A DNA stretch of 64,000 nt from Winogradskyella sp. PG-2. Lineage in GTDB: Bacteria; Bacteroidota; Bacteroidia; Flavobacteriales; Flavobacteriaceae. This document shows positions 35,471 through 44,318 of this stretch, piece by piece. Each line of letters starts with the position of its first letter. Position 1 is the first letter of the stretch. Location of the stretch: positions 2,354,001 to 2,418,000 of the forward strand of contig NZ_AP014583.1 in assembly GCF_000828715.1 (NCBI RefSeq). Reading direction: 5' to 3'. The position numbers were made by a program, and so were the translations under genes. Below the pieces are notes generated by a model. That model was given only the letters and a program-made list of their open reading frames with translations. It did no database searches and was not told the origin of the DNA.

Positions 35471-35594
35471 AACGGTTTGTGTATGATCTCGTTGCGGTGT
35501 TTAAGCACTGAAGATAGCAAATAAAATACAGATAGAAAGTCCGCTAGGACTTTCGCAAGTAGACACTAATTAGCAATGAATTATACACGGTGTT
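35471..35594 (-). other. attC-like site B17
   Basis: AACGGTTTGTGTATGATCTCG ... GAAAGTCC-GCTA-GGACTTTC ... TTATACACGGTGTT. Cassette ends GTTCTACGCAGTTTT / AAATTGCGTAGAAC. Confidence 0.8.
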
Positions 35595-35606
35595 CTACGC
35601 AGTTTT

Positions 35607-35906
35607 TTATTCAGCTATTCTTTTTTTTAAATCCATTCTTTCGTGTAATATTCTCGTAATCTCAACATAATCTTCGTTTAAAGTTCTGTAGAATATTATA
35701 TGACGATTTGATTTTATTCCTAAAAGTTGCTTTGAAATTCCTTCATAATTCTTTCCAAAATCTGGATTTTCAGCAATTTCCTCACAATTTGAGATTAGTC
35801 CATCGTAATATTTATCGGCTTGTTTTTCCGACCAAACCTCAAATGTATATTCCCAAATTTTTGATAAATCCGCAACAGCTTTGTTCGTCAGTTTATATTT
35901 AGCCAT
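35607..35906 (-). CDS. parE: RelE/ParE-family toxin
   Basis: 99 aa ParE-type fold: YKLTNKAVADLSKIWEYTFEVWSEKQADKYYDGL, then NPDFGKNYEGISKQLLGIKSNRHIIFYRT and ITRILHERMD. ParE toxins poison DNA gyrase; RelE relatives cut mRNA. The RSNRH..FYR pattern favours ParE. It overlaps the antitoxin gene by 8 bp. Toxin-antitoxin cassettes are frequent in large integron arrays, where they stabilise the array. Confidence 0.92.
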   Translation of the reverse strand: MAKYKLTNKAVADLSKIWEYTFEVWSEKQADKYYDGLISNCEEIAENPDFGKNYEGISKQLLGIKSNRHIIFYRTLNEDYVEITRILHERMDLKKRIAE

Positions 35907-36150
35907 TCGAGTGCTTTTTCGCTTTTAGAGATTCAAGATGCTTTTTCGGGTCAAAATCGTCCGCTATTCCGCTGTCTATTCCTTCTTGAATTGCTTTTTT
36001 CAATGCAATTACTTTACTTTCTTCTTCTTCTAAAAGCCTTAATCCTGCTCGTATAACTTCGCTAACGTTTTTAAATCTTCCTTCACTAATACTACTTTGT
36101 ACGAATTGGTCAAAATAATTTCCGAGTGATATTGATGTGTTTTTGTTCAT
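35899..36150 (-). CDS. parD: ParD-family antitoxin
   Basis: 83 aa. N-terminal ribbon-helix-helix (NTSISLGNYFDQFVQSSISEGRFKNVSEVIRAGLRLLEEEE) that binds DNA and dimerises, then a flexible toxin-binding C-terminus (FDPKKHLESLKAKKHSNG). It precedes the toxin gene, as usual. The promoter and a 13-bp dyad lie just upstream, consistent with autorepression. Confidence 0.92.
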   Translation of the reverse strand: MNKNTSISLGNYFDQFVQSSISEGRFKNVSEVIRAGLRLLEEEESKVIALKKAIQEGIDSGIADDFDPKKHLESLKAKKHSNG

Positions 36151-36167
36151 TTTGATTCTATTTATAT

Positions 36168-36198
36168 CAAATGTACCAAAAATTGGTATTTTTGCAAA
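36168..36198 (-). promoter_or_regulatory. Bacteroidetes promoter of the parDE operon with operator
   Basis: Minus strand TTTG - 19 bases - TACATTTG, an exact match to the TTTG / TAnnTTTG consensus and spacing. The dyad ACCAAAAATTGGT (36175-36187) fills the spacer and is the likely ParD operator. Confidence 0.75.
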
Positions 36199-36218
36199 AT
36201 TTTTCTCAAATTGCGTAG

Positions 36219-36447
36219 AACGCCCACTGTGTATGGCGTAGTGAGGCGCGCCTCACGGAAAGCTATTGTTGCGCCTGATTAGCTATACACGCTGTTGTGT
36301 GTAGTATCGTTCGGAGTTCTCGTAGACTCGACTAAATATACATAAAATTAGCGAGGTGCGACAAACAGTGGGCGTTGGTATGTAATTAGTAGAAGGGCAG
36401 CGTTTGGAAAACGCGATTCTACGTGCCGTAGGCAATTACATACCAAC
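36219..36447 (-). repeat. repeat A copy 13
   Basis: Full 229 bp, T-A type. Confidence 0.95.
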
Positions 36448-36569
36448 GGAATTGTGTATGATCTCGTTGCGGTGTTTTAGCGTGGAAGATAGCAAATATA
36501 TCACAGATAGAAAGTCCGCTAGGACTTTCGCAAGCAGGTACTAACTAGCAATGAATTATACACGGTGTT
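36445..36569 (-). other. attC-like site B18
   Basis: AACGGAATTGTGTATGATCTCG ... GAAAGTCC-GCTA-GGACTTTC ... TTATACACGGTGTT. Cassette ends GTTGTGAGCTGTGC / GCATTGCTCACAAC. Confidence 0.8.
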
Positions 36570-36581
36570 GTGAGCTGTGCT

Positions 36582-37451
36582 TTATTTTAATATTCTACTC
36601 GTTACTTCAATAAATTCTATTTCCCAAAATTTGTCGTTATGTTTACCTTCAAATTCTTTCACTTCTATATTTGAATTTGATTCCTTGTATTTAGATTTTA
36701 AAAATTCCACATCTCCTTCCAGAAAAAATTCTTCACTTGCATATCTGTAATATAAATTTGGATATTGAGTTCCTATATTCCAACTTGTATTTGATTGAAT
36801 GTCTCCTGCAAATGGCGAAAAACAAAGATAAGTCCCAATTAATTCAGGTTTGATATTTAATAAACTCAATCCAAATCCAGCACCATTAGATGCACCATAA
36901 AAATACCTGTCATTCCGAGTTGTTGATTGTTCAAGCTCTTTTTCGACATATGGAATCAATTCTTTACTGAAATAATTCAAGTGATTTTTAAAAGTATCTT
37001 CTAAATGTGGGTATTTGTTATCTTCTGGAAACTCTTGGTTGACATATTCGAAATATCTATAAGCCAGATTATGTTTTTTTCCATTGCCAATTGTCATACT
37101 TGTACTATCTGCAATCTTTCTATTTGCAAAACTTGCTACTAAAATTAAAGGTTTAATTATTTTATTGTTAATTAAGGAATCTAATAATGTTTTTTTATCC
37201 GTCAAATTACTATTTCCATCAGTAGCATAAATAATAGGATACTGTTTTTCTTTATTGAAGCCTTTTGGTAAATAAACATTGTACTTTCTGTATTCGCTTA
37301 AATTTTTGCTGTAAAGTGAATCAGTTAAAAATTCAGATTTTTCTAGTGTTTTTGTTTTATTAGATTGACACGATATTATCAAAATTCCTAAAAAACCAAA
37401 GAAAATTATTTGAGATTTCAATTTGATTCGAGTTTTATGCATATTGCTCAT
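36582..37451 (-). CDS. alpha/beta-hydrolase lipoprotein, esterase D-like
   Basis: 289 aa. Lipoprotein signal (FFGFLGILIISCQSNK, Cys at about 28). PF00756-type hydrolase: YNVYLPKGFNKEKQYPIIYATDG, SKELIPYVEKELEQ, nucleophile region YFYGASNGAGFGLSLL (GASNG with Ser), LCFSPFAG, and a C-terminal GKHNDKFWE carrying the likely catalytic His. It follows the Xre regulator by 4 bp in the same cassette. Confidence 0.82.
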   Translation of the reverse strand: MSNMHKTRIKLKSQIIFFGFLGILIISCQSNKTKTLEKSEFLTDSLYSKNLSEYRKYNVYLPKGFNKEKQYPIIYATDGNSNLTDKKTLLDSLINNKIIKPLILVASFANRKIADSTSMTIGNGKKHNLAYRYFEYVNQEFPEDNKYPHLEDTFKNHLNYFSKELIPYVEKELEQSTTRNDRYFYGASNGAGFGLSLLNIKPELIGTYLCFSPFAGDIQSNTSWNIGTQYPNLYYRYASEEFFLEGDVEFLKSKYKESNSNIEVKEFEGKHNDKFWEIEFIEVTSRILK

Positions 37452-37455
37452 TATA

Positions 37456-38019
37456 CTATTTTATTATTCTTATTAAATTTGGATACATTGCTTTTGGTTC
37501 CTCTTTTTTTGTTCGTAGAGCAAATACAATTGGTAAAATAATATTTAGAAGATAAAGTCCTATAAATAAATAGAATAAGAAGTCGTGCTTTCCATAGTGC
37601 ATAATTTTAAAAAACCCATAGGCAGTTATAGATAGAAAAGCAAAAACTGACCAAATTATTTGAAAGTTTAAAAGGTTAACTCCAATTTCCTTAAGTCCAA
37701 TGATTTTATCTTTTTTGGTCATCCATAAAATCAGTGGTAGAATAATATTTCCGACAGGGATTACTAAAAATATTATAACAGATAGATGAAATATAGCTAG
37801 GTAACTTTGGTCTGTTTTTTTTCCGTAATCCAAAATATCTTCTGCATTAATATCAAGAACATCGCAAATTAAATTCAGAGTTTTTCCGCGAGGTTCACTT
37901 TCGTTATTCTCAATCCGTTGAATAGTCCTTAAATTTACTTTAGCAGATTCAGCTAGTTCTTCTTGTGAAAGACCTTTTTTCTTTCTTAACTCTTTTATTT
38001 TTTTTCCGATTTCATTCAT
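37456..38019 (-). CDS. Xre-family regulator with membrane helices
   Basis: 187 aa. N-terminal HTH_3 domain (GKKIKELRKKKGLSQEELAESAKVNLRTIQRIENNESEP), then four hydrophobic helices in residues 70-175 (LAIFHLSVIIFLVIPVGNI and others), a common flavobacterial layout. Probably a membrane-bound regulator of the esterase gene beside it. Confidence 0.85.
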   Translation of the reverse strand: MNEIGKKIKELRKKKGLSQEELAESAKVNLRTIQRIENNESEPRGKTLNLICDVLDINAEDILDYGKKTDQSYLAIFHLSVIIFLVIPVGNIILPLILWMTKKDKIIGLKEIGVNLLNFQIIWSVFAFLSITAYGFFKIMHYGKHDFLFYLFIGLYLLNIILPIVFALRTKKEEPKAMYPNLIRIIK

Positions 38020-38148
38020 AATTAATTTATTTTAATATTTCTACAAAAGTATTTATGAATCTACCATTCTGGTAACGGTTTGTTTGCGACATTTCTACGA
38101 CATTTTTGTCAATCAGTTGATTTTATAAGGATTTTGTGCATTGCTCAC

Positions 38149-38275
38149 AACGGAATTGTGTATGGTTAGTTGCGAGTTTAAGCAACTAATTTAGTAAACA
38201 AATACGAACCCGAGAAAATTCCGCAGGAATTTTCCAAATAAGCACTTGCCAAAGCAATTAATTATACACGGTGTT
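38149..38275 (-). other. attC-like site B19
   Basis: AACGGAATTGTGTATGGTTAG ... GAAAATTCC-GCA-GGAATTTTC ... TTATACACGGTGTT. Nearly identical to B30, though the genes differ. Cassette ends GTTACCTTCAGGCT / AGCTTGCAGGTAAC. Confidence 0.8.
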
Positions 38276-38308
38276 ACCTTCAGGCTTTTCTATTCAGTTC
38301 CTAATAAA

Positions 38309-39367
38309 TTATTTCAATATTTTTTCATAAATTTCATTCAATAAATTCTCTCTCATTTTTGAATTTCTTTGATTTATGAAGATTATAATACCCCAGTTTT
38401 CAATTCTATTGTAACAAATAAAAGAAGATTGACCCAAAGAATCACCCGATTTTAAAAAAAATGTATTTTTATCATCAGTTATTATGTTTAAACCCATTCC
38501 CATTTTTCTATTTTTATCGGTGTAAAATATTTGCTCAGTTAAAATTGCAGCCTTTGATATTGGGTTATCTTTATTTAAAATTGCTTTCAAAAATGTTATC
38601 ATATCAGAAGCATTAGATTTTACCAATCCAGCAGGTGCTGTTATATTCCAATTAAAAAACTCTTGAATTTCTCCATTTGGATTATACCCTGTAGTTTTAT
38701 TCTTCACATTAAACTCTTTAGTTAATGTATTGGTCATTTGTAACGGATCTAAAATTTTTTCTTTTATAATTTCATCATAACTCTTTCCATAGACGTTTTC
38801 TAATATTTGCCCAAGCATTATATATCCTATAGTAGAATATCGATATTGTCCATAATCGATTAAACTATTACAGTTATTAATTATTTCTGTTAATGTATCC
38901 ATCGTAACACTACTAACAGGTTGCTGTGGATTTAACGCGATTAATTTTCCAAAATCTAAATCTGGCAATCCAGATTGATGTGAAGTTAAATCAGTTATTT
39001 TAATTTTTTCTCGAAGATTGATTTGTAAATTATATCCTTCTGGAAGGTAATCTTCAATAAATGCATCTGGTTTTATTTTATTTTCAAAAATAGCTTGTGC
39101 AATTAAATTTGAAGTTAAAATTTTAGTTATTGATACAATTTCAAATATTGAATTTTTATTAATTTTTATTTGACTCTCTTTATCCAAATTACCATAAGAA
39201 GTATAATATTCTTCATTATTTTTAATAAAACCAATACTAATTCCAACCTCTGGATTATTTAGATAGTTATTTTTTACTAGTGAATCAATCTTTTGAGAGA
39301 TTTCTTGTCCAAAAGAAAAGCTACTTATTAATATAAGTAGTATTAAATTTTTTATTGAATCTTTCAT
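38309..39367 (-). CDS. serine hydrolase, class C beta-lactamase fold, exported
   Basis: 352 aa from MKDSIKNLILLILISSFSFGQ, which is a signal peptide; the frame runs 30 codons further upstream without support. Nucleophile motif SITK in FEIVSITKILTSNLI; the second motif is YST in QYRYSTIGYIMLGQIL where YxN is usual. The third (HxG/KTG) motif is replaced near LKSGDSLGQSS. The altered motifs make true beta-lactamase activity unlikely; an esterase or D-amino peptidase is more likely. Same cassette as the AraC-type regulator. Confidence 0.82.
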   Translation of the reverse strand: MKDSIKNLILLILISSFSFGQEISQKIDSLVKNNYLNNPEVGISIGFIKNNEEYYTSYGNLDKESQIKINKNSIFEIVSITKILTSNLIAQAIFENKIKPDAFIEDYLPEGYNLQINLREKIKITDLTSHQSGLPDLDFGKLIALNPQQPVSSVTMDTLTEIINNCNSLIDYGQYRYSTIGYIMLGQILENVYGKSYDEIIKEKILDPLQMTNTLTKEFNVKNKTTGYNPNGEIQEFFNWNITAPAGLVKSNASDMITFLKAILNKDNPISKAAILTEQIFYTDKNRKMGMGLNIITDDKNTFFLKSGDSLGQSSFICYNRIENWGIIIFINQRNSKMRENLLNEIYEKILK

Positions 39368-39521
39368 TGTATCTTGTTTTAAGTTAATAATTATTTTCGA
39401 TACAAATATGTGGAAGAAAATATCCTTAAGCGACCGAATGAAAATACTCGAACGCATTTACTTTAAAAAAATAAGTATGAGTACTTTAATGATCTAGTAC
39501 GAGTAATCACAAATCACTGAT

Positions 39522-40654
39522 TTATATGATTTTACGATATTCGGTAGGTGTGGTGTTAGTGTGTTTTTTAAAAGCTGTATTAAAAGAAGATTTAGAATTA
39601 AATCCAACTTCATACAGAATTTCAAGAATTGTTACTTTACTTTTTGAAGGGTCTTTTAGAATATTCTTAGCTTTTTCAATACGATAAGTATTTATAAAAT
39701 CATAAAAATGTTGATTTAGTTTATGATTAATCAAAAGAGATAATTCTCTAACTGGGATTTCGATTTCTTTGGAAATATCTTGAATTGTTAAAGAAGGATT
39801 AAGAAATGGTTCATCTATAACCATATAAGCTTTTAATTTCGATAAAACCTTGGCATATTCATTCTGGTCAAATTGATCATTCTGTTTTTCTTCAGAAACT
39901 ATTTCATTTACAAGCTTCAGTTTTGAATCAATTGCACGAAAAAGATTTGGATTGTTAAGTGCTTTAAACAAATACCAACTTATAATAAACAGTTCAAATA
40001 TGAAAAGTCCTATCATTAACCATTCAGAAATATTTGTATAAATAGAAAATTTAAATATATTTTTTAAAAAAGCTATAAAATAGAAAAATGTAAGTGCCAA
40101 AGTAAATTGAAACAACCAATTAAGTGATTTAATACTTGCTCCTGCATAATTTTCGAGGTATATTTTCTTTGCTTTTTTTAATGTTATAATGACAAGAATT
40201 ATATAAAATACAATTTGAACATGAATGAATATATGATTAAACTGTATTTCTATCATACTACTACTATTTTCAAGAAAACTAATTTTTGAATTGAGATTAA
40301 CTGAATAAAATCGAGGTAACAAAATTAAGTTTGCAATTAAAAAAGGAATTATATGGATTAAATGTTTGAGTTTTAGTTTGAAATCACAATAACAAATAGA
40401 TAAGACGTATAAATAAAAAGTTGGAAGTTGTAAAAAGATAAATAAGTTTCTAAACATTCCGATATTTGAAGGATTCTGATTTAATAAGTAGAATAAACTT
40501 CCGCTAATATCAATTGTAGTTAAAACTAAAAAAAAGCAAAAAGACGATTACTTAATTTATGCTTTGTTTTTACCGTAAACAAAAATAATGACAGAATTAA
40601 TGAAATGAATATTGTAATTACTGCAACAGTAATTAATAAATTTACTTTATCCAT
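39522..40654 (-). pseudogene. membrane-bound AraC-type regulator, frameshifted
   Basis: The 311-aa C-terminal frame has six membrane helices and then an HTH_18 domain (SLTIQDISKEIEIPVRELSLLINHKLNQHFYDFINTYRIEKAKNIL, VGFNSKSSFNTAFKKHTNTTPTEYRKI). Upstream, an ATG at 40654 opens MDKVNLLITVAVITIFIS..., which stops after NRLFAFF. The two frames join if one base is added or removed in the A8 run at 40528-40535, giving LFAFF-LVLTTIDISGSLFYLL. So the first helix is split off by a homopolymer frameshift; phase variation or a sequencing error are alternatives. Confidence 0.75.
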
Positions 40655-40714
40655 TATTTATCTTTTTATTTTTCATAATCTCTTTTTGGAAAGTTGGTTT
40701 TTCAGCTTGCAGGT

Positions 40715-40943
40715 AACGCCCACTGTGTATGGCGTAGTGAGGCGCGCCTCACGGAAAGCTATTGTTGCGCCTGATTAGCTATACACGCTGTTGTGTGTAG
40801 TATCGTTCGGAGTTCTCGTAGACTCGACTAAATATACATAAAATTAGCGAGGTGCGACAAACAGTGGGCGTTGGTATGTAATTAGTAGAAGGGCAGCGTT
40901 TGGAAAACGCGATTCTACGTGCCGCAGGCAATTACATACCAAC
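40715..40943 (-). repeat. repeat A copy 14
   Basis: Full 229 bp, T-A type. Confidence 0.95.
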
Positions 40944-41067
40944 GGTCTTGGCTATGGTTTCGTTACGGAATGGTACGCGAGTATCATTCCGCCGTAACCA
41001 TAAATTTAGCAAAAAGGCTTGAAATTCCGATTAGGGATTTCAGCCGTAATGAACTATAGCCGTTGTT
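40941..41067 (-). other. attC-like site B20
   Basis: AACGGTCTTGGCTATGGTTTCG ... AATGAACTATAGCCGTTGTT. Cassette ends GTTGTGCATAGTTTT / AAATTATGCACAAC. Confidence 0.8.
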
Positions 41068-41078
41068 GTGCATAGTTT

Positions 41079-41600
41079 TTATTTTGATATTAATAAATAA
41101 TGGGTGATAATTCCTGCAATAAAAGTTCCAATAGCTATTAACCATCTAAATCTTATATCCCAATTATTCAATCTTAAGTTATCTCGTGTTAAATTTTGGA
41201 TTTGCTTTTCTAATTCAATTTTTGAGTTCTGATATTCTAAATTTTCAGCGGTTAGTAAATCAATCTTATCCTTAATATTTTCTCTTTCTGTTTGCTTTTC
41301 AATCTTTGCTTGTTCCAGTTTTAAATTATTTTCTAAAACTTTTAACCAACCACCATTTTCAATAACCTCAAATCCTTTTTTAGTTAATTGGCATATGTCT
41401 CCACCATCCGAAGGGTAGGTTATTAATCCATAATCGTAATGCATATAATTAACCAAACTTTTTGAATCAATTTCTGAATATTCGTCTTCAAGTCTTTTGC
41501 CATCTTCTTTAATAAAGTTGTAATAACTTACCCAATTATTTTCTTTTTTGATGTGTTTAAGATTTATATCAGTTAGGATATCAAATCGATTATGTTTCAT
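41079..41600 (-). CDS. hypothetical protein with coiled coil and C-terminal anchor
   Basis: 173 aa. A winged-helix-like N-terminal half (ILTDINLKHI, GLITYPSDGGDICQLTKKGFEVIENGGW), then a heptad-rich coiled coil (about 85-145, ENIKDKIDLLTAENLEYQNSKI), then a single C-terminal membrane helix (WLIAIGTFIAGIITHYLL). No named family recognised. Shares a cassette with a small lipoprotein gene 32 bp upstream. Confidence 0.65.
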   Translation of the reverse strand: MKHNRFDILTDINLKHIKKENNWVSYYNFIKEDGKRLEDEYSEIDSKSLVNYMHYDYGLITYPSDGGDICQLTKKGFEVIENGGWLKVLENNLKLEQAKIEKQTERENIKDKIDLLTAENLEYQNSKIELEKQIQNLTRDNLRLNNWDIRFRWLIAIGTFIAGIITHYLLISK

Positions 41601-41632
41601 TTCAGTTTTAAGATTTTAGATTCGCAAAGAAT

Positions 41633-42025
41633 TTATTCCTCCACAACTCCGATAAATATTAAATATTCAATTTCGGTATCATAGATTTCGGTCAATTCGT
41701 CTTTTGTTAGGTCAACTTTTTCCTCATTCAGAGCATATTCCACCATTTCGTTAATATCCATTTCTGCATTCGATTCCGAGTCGCTTTCTGGATTAGGGTT
41801 TTCGGAAATCAGTCCGATTTTATTCATATAGTTTTCTTCTGCAATTAGAGCACTACGAATCAAATTCAAGTCCGATTTTTTCTTATTCAACTTCAATGCA
41901 ATGAAACAAGTCGCTTCGACCAAATCATATATTTGTTTTCCAGCGTTATTTTCATTCACAGTGCAAAACGGTTCGCTTTTACAACCGAAAAAAGAGAGTA
42001 AAGTCAAGATAAATATTTTTTTCAC
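41633..42025 (-). CDS. hypothetical small lipoprotein
   Basis: 130 aa. Lipoprotein signal (IFILTLLSFFGCKSE, Cys at 15). Then a helical, acidic domain (QIYDLVEATCFIALKLNKKKSD, MNKIGLISE) with a Glu/Asp/Ser-rich linker. No family recognised. Probably co-transcribed with the coiled-coil protein. Confidence 0.65.
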   Translation of the reverse strand: MKKIFILTLLSFFGCKSEPFCTVNENNAGKQIYDLVEATCFIALKLNKKKSDLNLIRSALIAEENYMNKIGLISENPNPESDSESNAEMDINEMVEYALNEEKVDLTKDELTEIYDTEIEYLIFIGVVEE

Positions 42026-42050
42026 GTTTCTGATTGGTTAAATTATGCAC

Positions 42051-42279
42051 AACGCCCACTGTGTATGGCGTAGTGAGGCGCGCCTCACGGAAAGCTATTG
42101 TTGCGCCTGATTAGCTATACACGCTGTTGTGTGTAGTATCGTTCGGAGTTCTCGTAGACTCGACTAAATATACATAAAATTAGCGAGGTGCGACAAACAG
42201 TGGGCGTTGGTATGTAATTAGTAGAAGGGCAGCGTTTGGAAAACGCGATTCTACGTGCCGTAGGCAATTACATACCAAC
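42051..42279 (-). repeat. repeat A copy 15
   Basis: Full 229 bp, T-A type. Confidence 0.95.
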
Positions 42280-42463
42280 GGCTCCGTATATGAAAAGTAG
42301 CGTTGAAAATAAGCAATAACTTTTCGGATTAGCATAAGCCGAATTTTTAAATTATACTATTTATTTTTGGGAAATCGTCAAATTTAAAAATTTGGCGACT
42401 TTCCAAAAATACCCAAGCCTTAGTATTAGCAACTACTTGCGCTATTTTTTTATATGCATTGTT
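42277..42463 (-). other. attC-like site B21
   Basis: AACGGCTCCGTATATGAAAAGTAGCG ... GCGCTATTTTTTTATATGCATTGTT, with a central AAATTTAAAAATTTGGCG region. Cassette ends GTTAGCATTTGTT / AATGAATGCTAAC. Confidence 0.75.
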
Positions 42464-42475
42464 AGCATTTGTTAC

Positions 42476-43483
42476 TTATAATCCAACTTTATTATTTATC
42501 CAGTCAAATGAATTTTTTACAAATTTAGGTGCATCAAATCGATAGCCAAAATAGATTTTAGCAAAGGTTTTATCGTTATTTATAACACTTTGAGCGTCTT
42601 CATCATACCAATTGCTATCAAAATTTATGTTTGCTCCAAATATATAGCGTGTAGAACTATATCCCAATTGCAACCCTCCACTTAATCCCAAAGGGTAATA
42701 AGTGTTATGTTCAGCTATATTCTCTCCTTCAATTTCTTCTTTGGCAAAACGAATTCCGAATGAGGGGGATAAAAATGGGGTGACAAACCAGTTTTTGTCA
42801 ATAACAAATGAGAAATAGTAGTCTGGTGAAACTCGAATTTCGTAGCTATTTTCAAAAATTTTGGTAGAGTCAATCTTTACTGATATATAATTATATCTAT
42901 AGCGTAAAGTAGGAATTAAACTCCCGGCACTTTTAAGCTGCCATTCGGTATTATATAAAACATTTCTCAATGAAAATTTATTATTAAGAACGTAAGAAGT
43001 AGCCCCTTCCCAACGCGTTACTTTAATATCAGGAAATTGGACGTAGGAGTCTTGTCCTTCTATCCAATCTTCTACAAAGTCTGAAGTATTTTCAATATAG
43101 AAACCTTGAACCCTGCTATAGCCTATTTCCTGCGTCCATTTCTTCAGAAAAAAGCGGAACCTGTAATCAGTGAATGATGATTTACCTTTTAACTCATCAT
43201 CATTATTTCCTGGCAAAAATTTAGGTGAAAACTCATAGCTAAAGCCTAAAAATTGATATTCAAGAGATAATGAAAGACGGTACTCATTGTTGGTAAGCAA
43301 ATTAAAATCGCTTTCATTTGTTTGAGTCGTGTTAAACGATTCTGATTTTGTATCGATACTTGCCTCAATAATTATCTTATCAGCAAAAGAAATAATTGGA
43401 ATAGAATCTTTTTGATTATAATCTTGACCGCTTAAATTGAAAGTGGCAAATAGAAAGAGTAATAAAGATGCAATTTTTTTCAT
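42476..43483 (-). CDS. outer-membrane barrel protein (DUF4421-like)
   Basis: 335 aa. Signal peptide (SLLLFLFATFNLSGQ). The rest alternates amphipathic strands; SLSLEYQFLGFSYEFSPKFLPGNNDD and LGLSGGLQLGYSSTRYIFGANINFD resemble DUF4421 outer-membrane proteins. Terminal strand ends YFGYRFDAP. Function unknown. Single gene of its cassette. Confidence 0.65.
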   Translation of the reverse strand: MKKIASLLLFLFATFNLSGQDYNQKDSIPIISFADKIIIEASIDTKSESFNTTQTNESDFNLLTNNEYRLSLSLEYQFLGFSYEFSPKFLPGNNDDELKGKSSFTDYRFRFFLKKWTQEIGYSRVQGFYIENTSDFVEDWIEGQDSYVQFPDIKVTRWEGATSYVLNNKFSLRNVLYNTEWQLKSAGSLIPTLRYRYNYISVKIDSTKIFENSYEIRVSPDYYFSFVIDKNWFVTPFLSPSFGIRFAKEEIEGENIAEHNTYYPLGLSGGLQLGYSSTRYIFGANINFDSNWYDEDAQSVINNDKTFAKIYFGYRFDAPKFVKNSFDWINNKVGL

Positions 43484-43510
43484 TGTTATATTTTGTTCAT
43501 AATGAATGCT

Positions 43511-43635
43511 AACGGTCTCGTATAACCGTCAGTTACGGGTTTTAAATTACTGTTTTTCGATTAAGTACTAACGCCCGCAATTCCGAGTGGATTCGGACGT
43601 AGTCGAATCCGCCGTAATTGCCGTTATACATTGTT
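43511..43635 (-). other. attC-like site B22
   Basis: AACGGTCTCGTATAACCGTCAGTTACGG ... CCGTAATTGCCGTTATACATTGTT. Both arms pair extensively. Cassette ends GTTAGCAAAAGGTTT / AAATTTTTGCTAAC. No repeat A here. Confidence 0.8.
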
Positions 43636-43647
43636 AGCAAAAGGTTT

Positions 43648-44160
43648 TTATTCGCCATTTAAAAAGTCTGTCACAATATTGTTTTTATCAGATTCCATTT
43701 CACAAATCCAACTGTCAATAAACCATCTTCCATTTTCGTAATGAAGTTGAATGCTATTCAGTCCTCTAATATTAGATTCCGTATTTGGGGCAGTTCGTAT
43801 TTCAAATGCACTCCAAACTTGGGCAATATTTCCATATTTGCTTACTGTTCTTTTAAGTTCCTTTTCGTAAAAATCCTCTTTCGGTGATAATCCGATTGGT
43901 ATATATTCCGCCTCAAGAGTATGTGATTCCGCTTTTCCATTTTCGTTCAGTCTCGTGATTACAGCAGTTTCTGAATGAATAAATTTATCTCTTTCGAATT
44001 CCCAAGGGTCACTACTCGAACCTGAAACAACATCATAATATGCATTAATTATTGCATCTATTGATTGAACATCTTTTGCGTATTTTACTTTGTTCGTTTG
44101 TCCAAAAATTGAGTTACAAGTAAAAATTATACTTAATGATGTTAGAATTATTTTGTTCAT
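43648..44160 (-). CDS. exported NTF2-like protein
   Basis: 170 aa. Signal peptide up to residue 20 (IIFTCNSIFGQ). NTF2/SnoaL-like fold: VQSIDAIINAYYDVVSGSS, RDKFIHSETAVI, AQVWSAFEIRTAPNTESNIRGLNSIQLHYENGRWFIDSWICE. Such proteins bind small ligands or act as isomerases; no catalytic residues can be assigned. Single-gene cassette. Confidence 0.72.
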   Translation of the reverse strand: MNKIILTSLSIIFTCNSIFGQTNKVKYAKDVQSIDAIINAYYDVVSGSSSDPWEFERDKFIHSETAVITRLNENGKAESHTLEAEYIPIGLSPKEDFYEKELKRTVSKYGNIAQVWSAFEIRTAPNTESNIRGLNSIQLHYENGRWFIDSWICEMESDKNNIVTDFLNGE

Positions 44161-44184
44161 TTCGGTCGATTTTAAATTTTTGCT

Positions 44185-44307
44185 AACGGTTTAGACTATG
44201 ATTTCGTTGTGGAATCATCCGCAGGATTATTCCGCTGAGAAATCAGCCGTTGATTAACACTTTTATTTTGGTGTGGCACAAAACCACAATGAATTATAGC
44301 CATTGTT
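44185..44307 (-). other. attC-like site B23
   Basis: AACGGTTTAGACTATGATTTCG ... GGAATCATCC-GCA-GGATTATTCC ... AATTATAGCCATTGTT. Cassette ends GTTCTACGCAGTTTTT / AAATTGCGTAGAAC, the same as the ParDE cassette. Confidence 0.8.
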
Positions 44308-44318
44308 CTACGCAGTTT

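Noticed and set aside
38309-40654. An active beta-lactamase resistance gene
   Set aside because: The second and third motifs are altered and the host gene family is mostly esterases; no resistance claim is supported.
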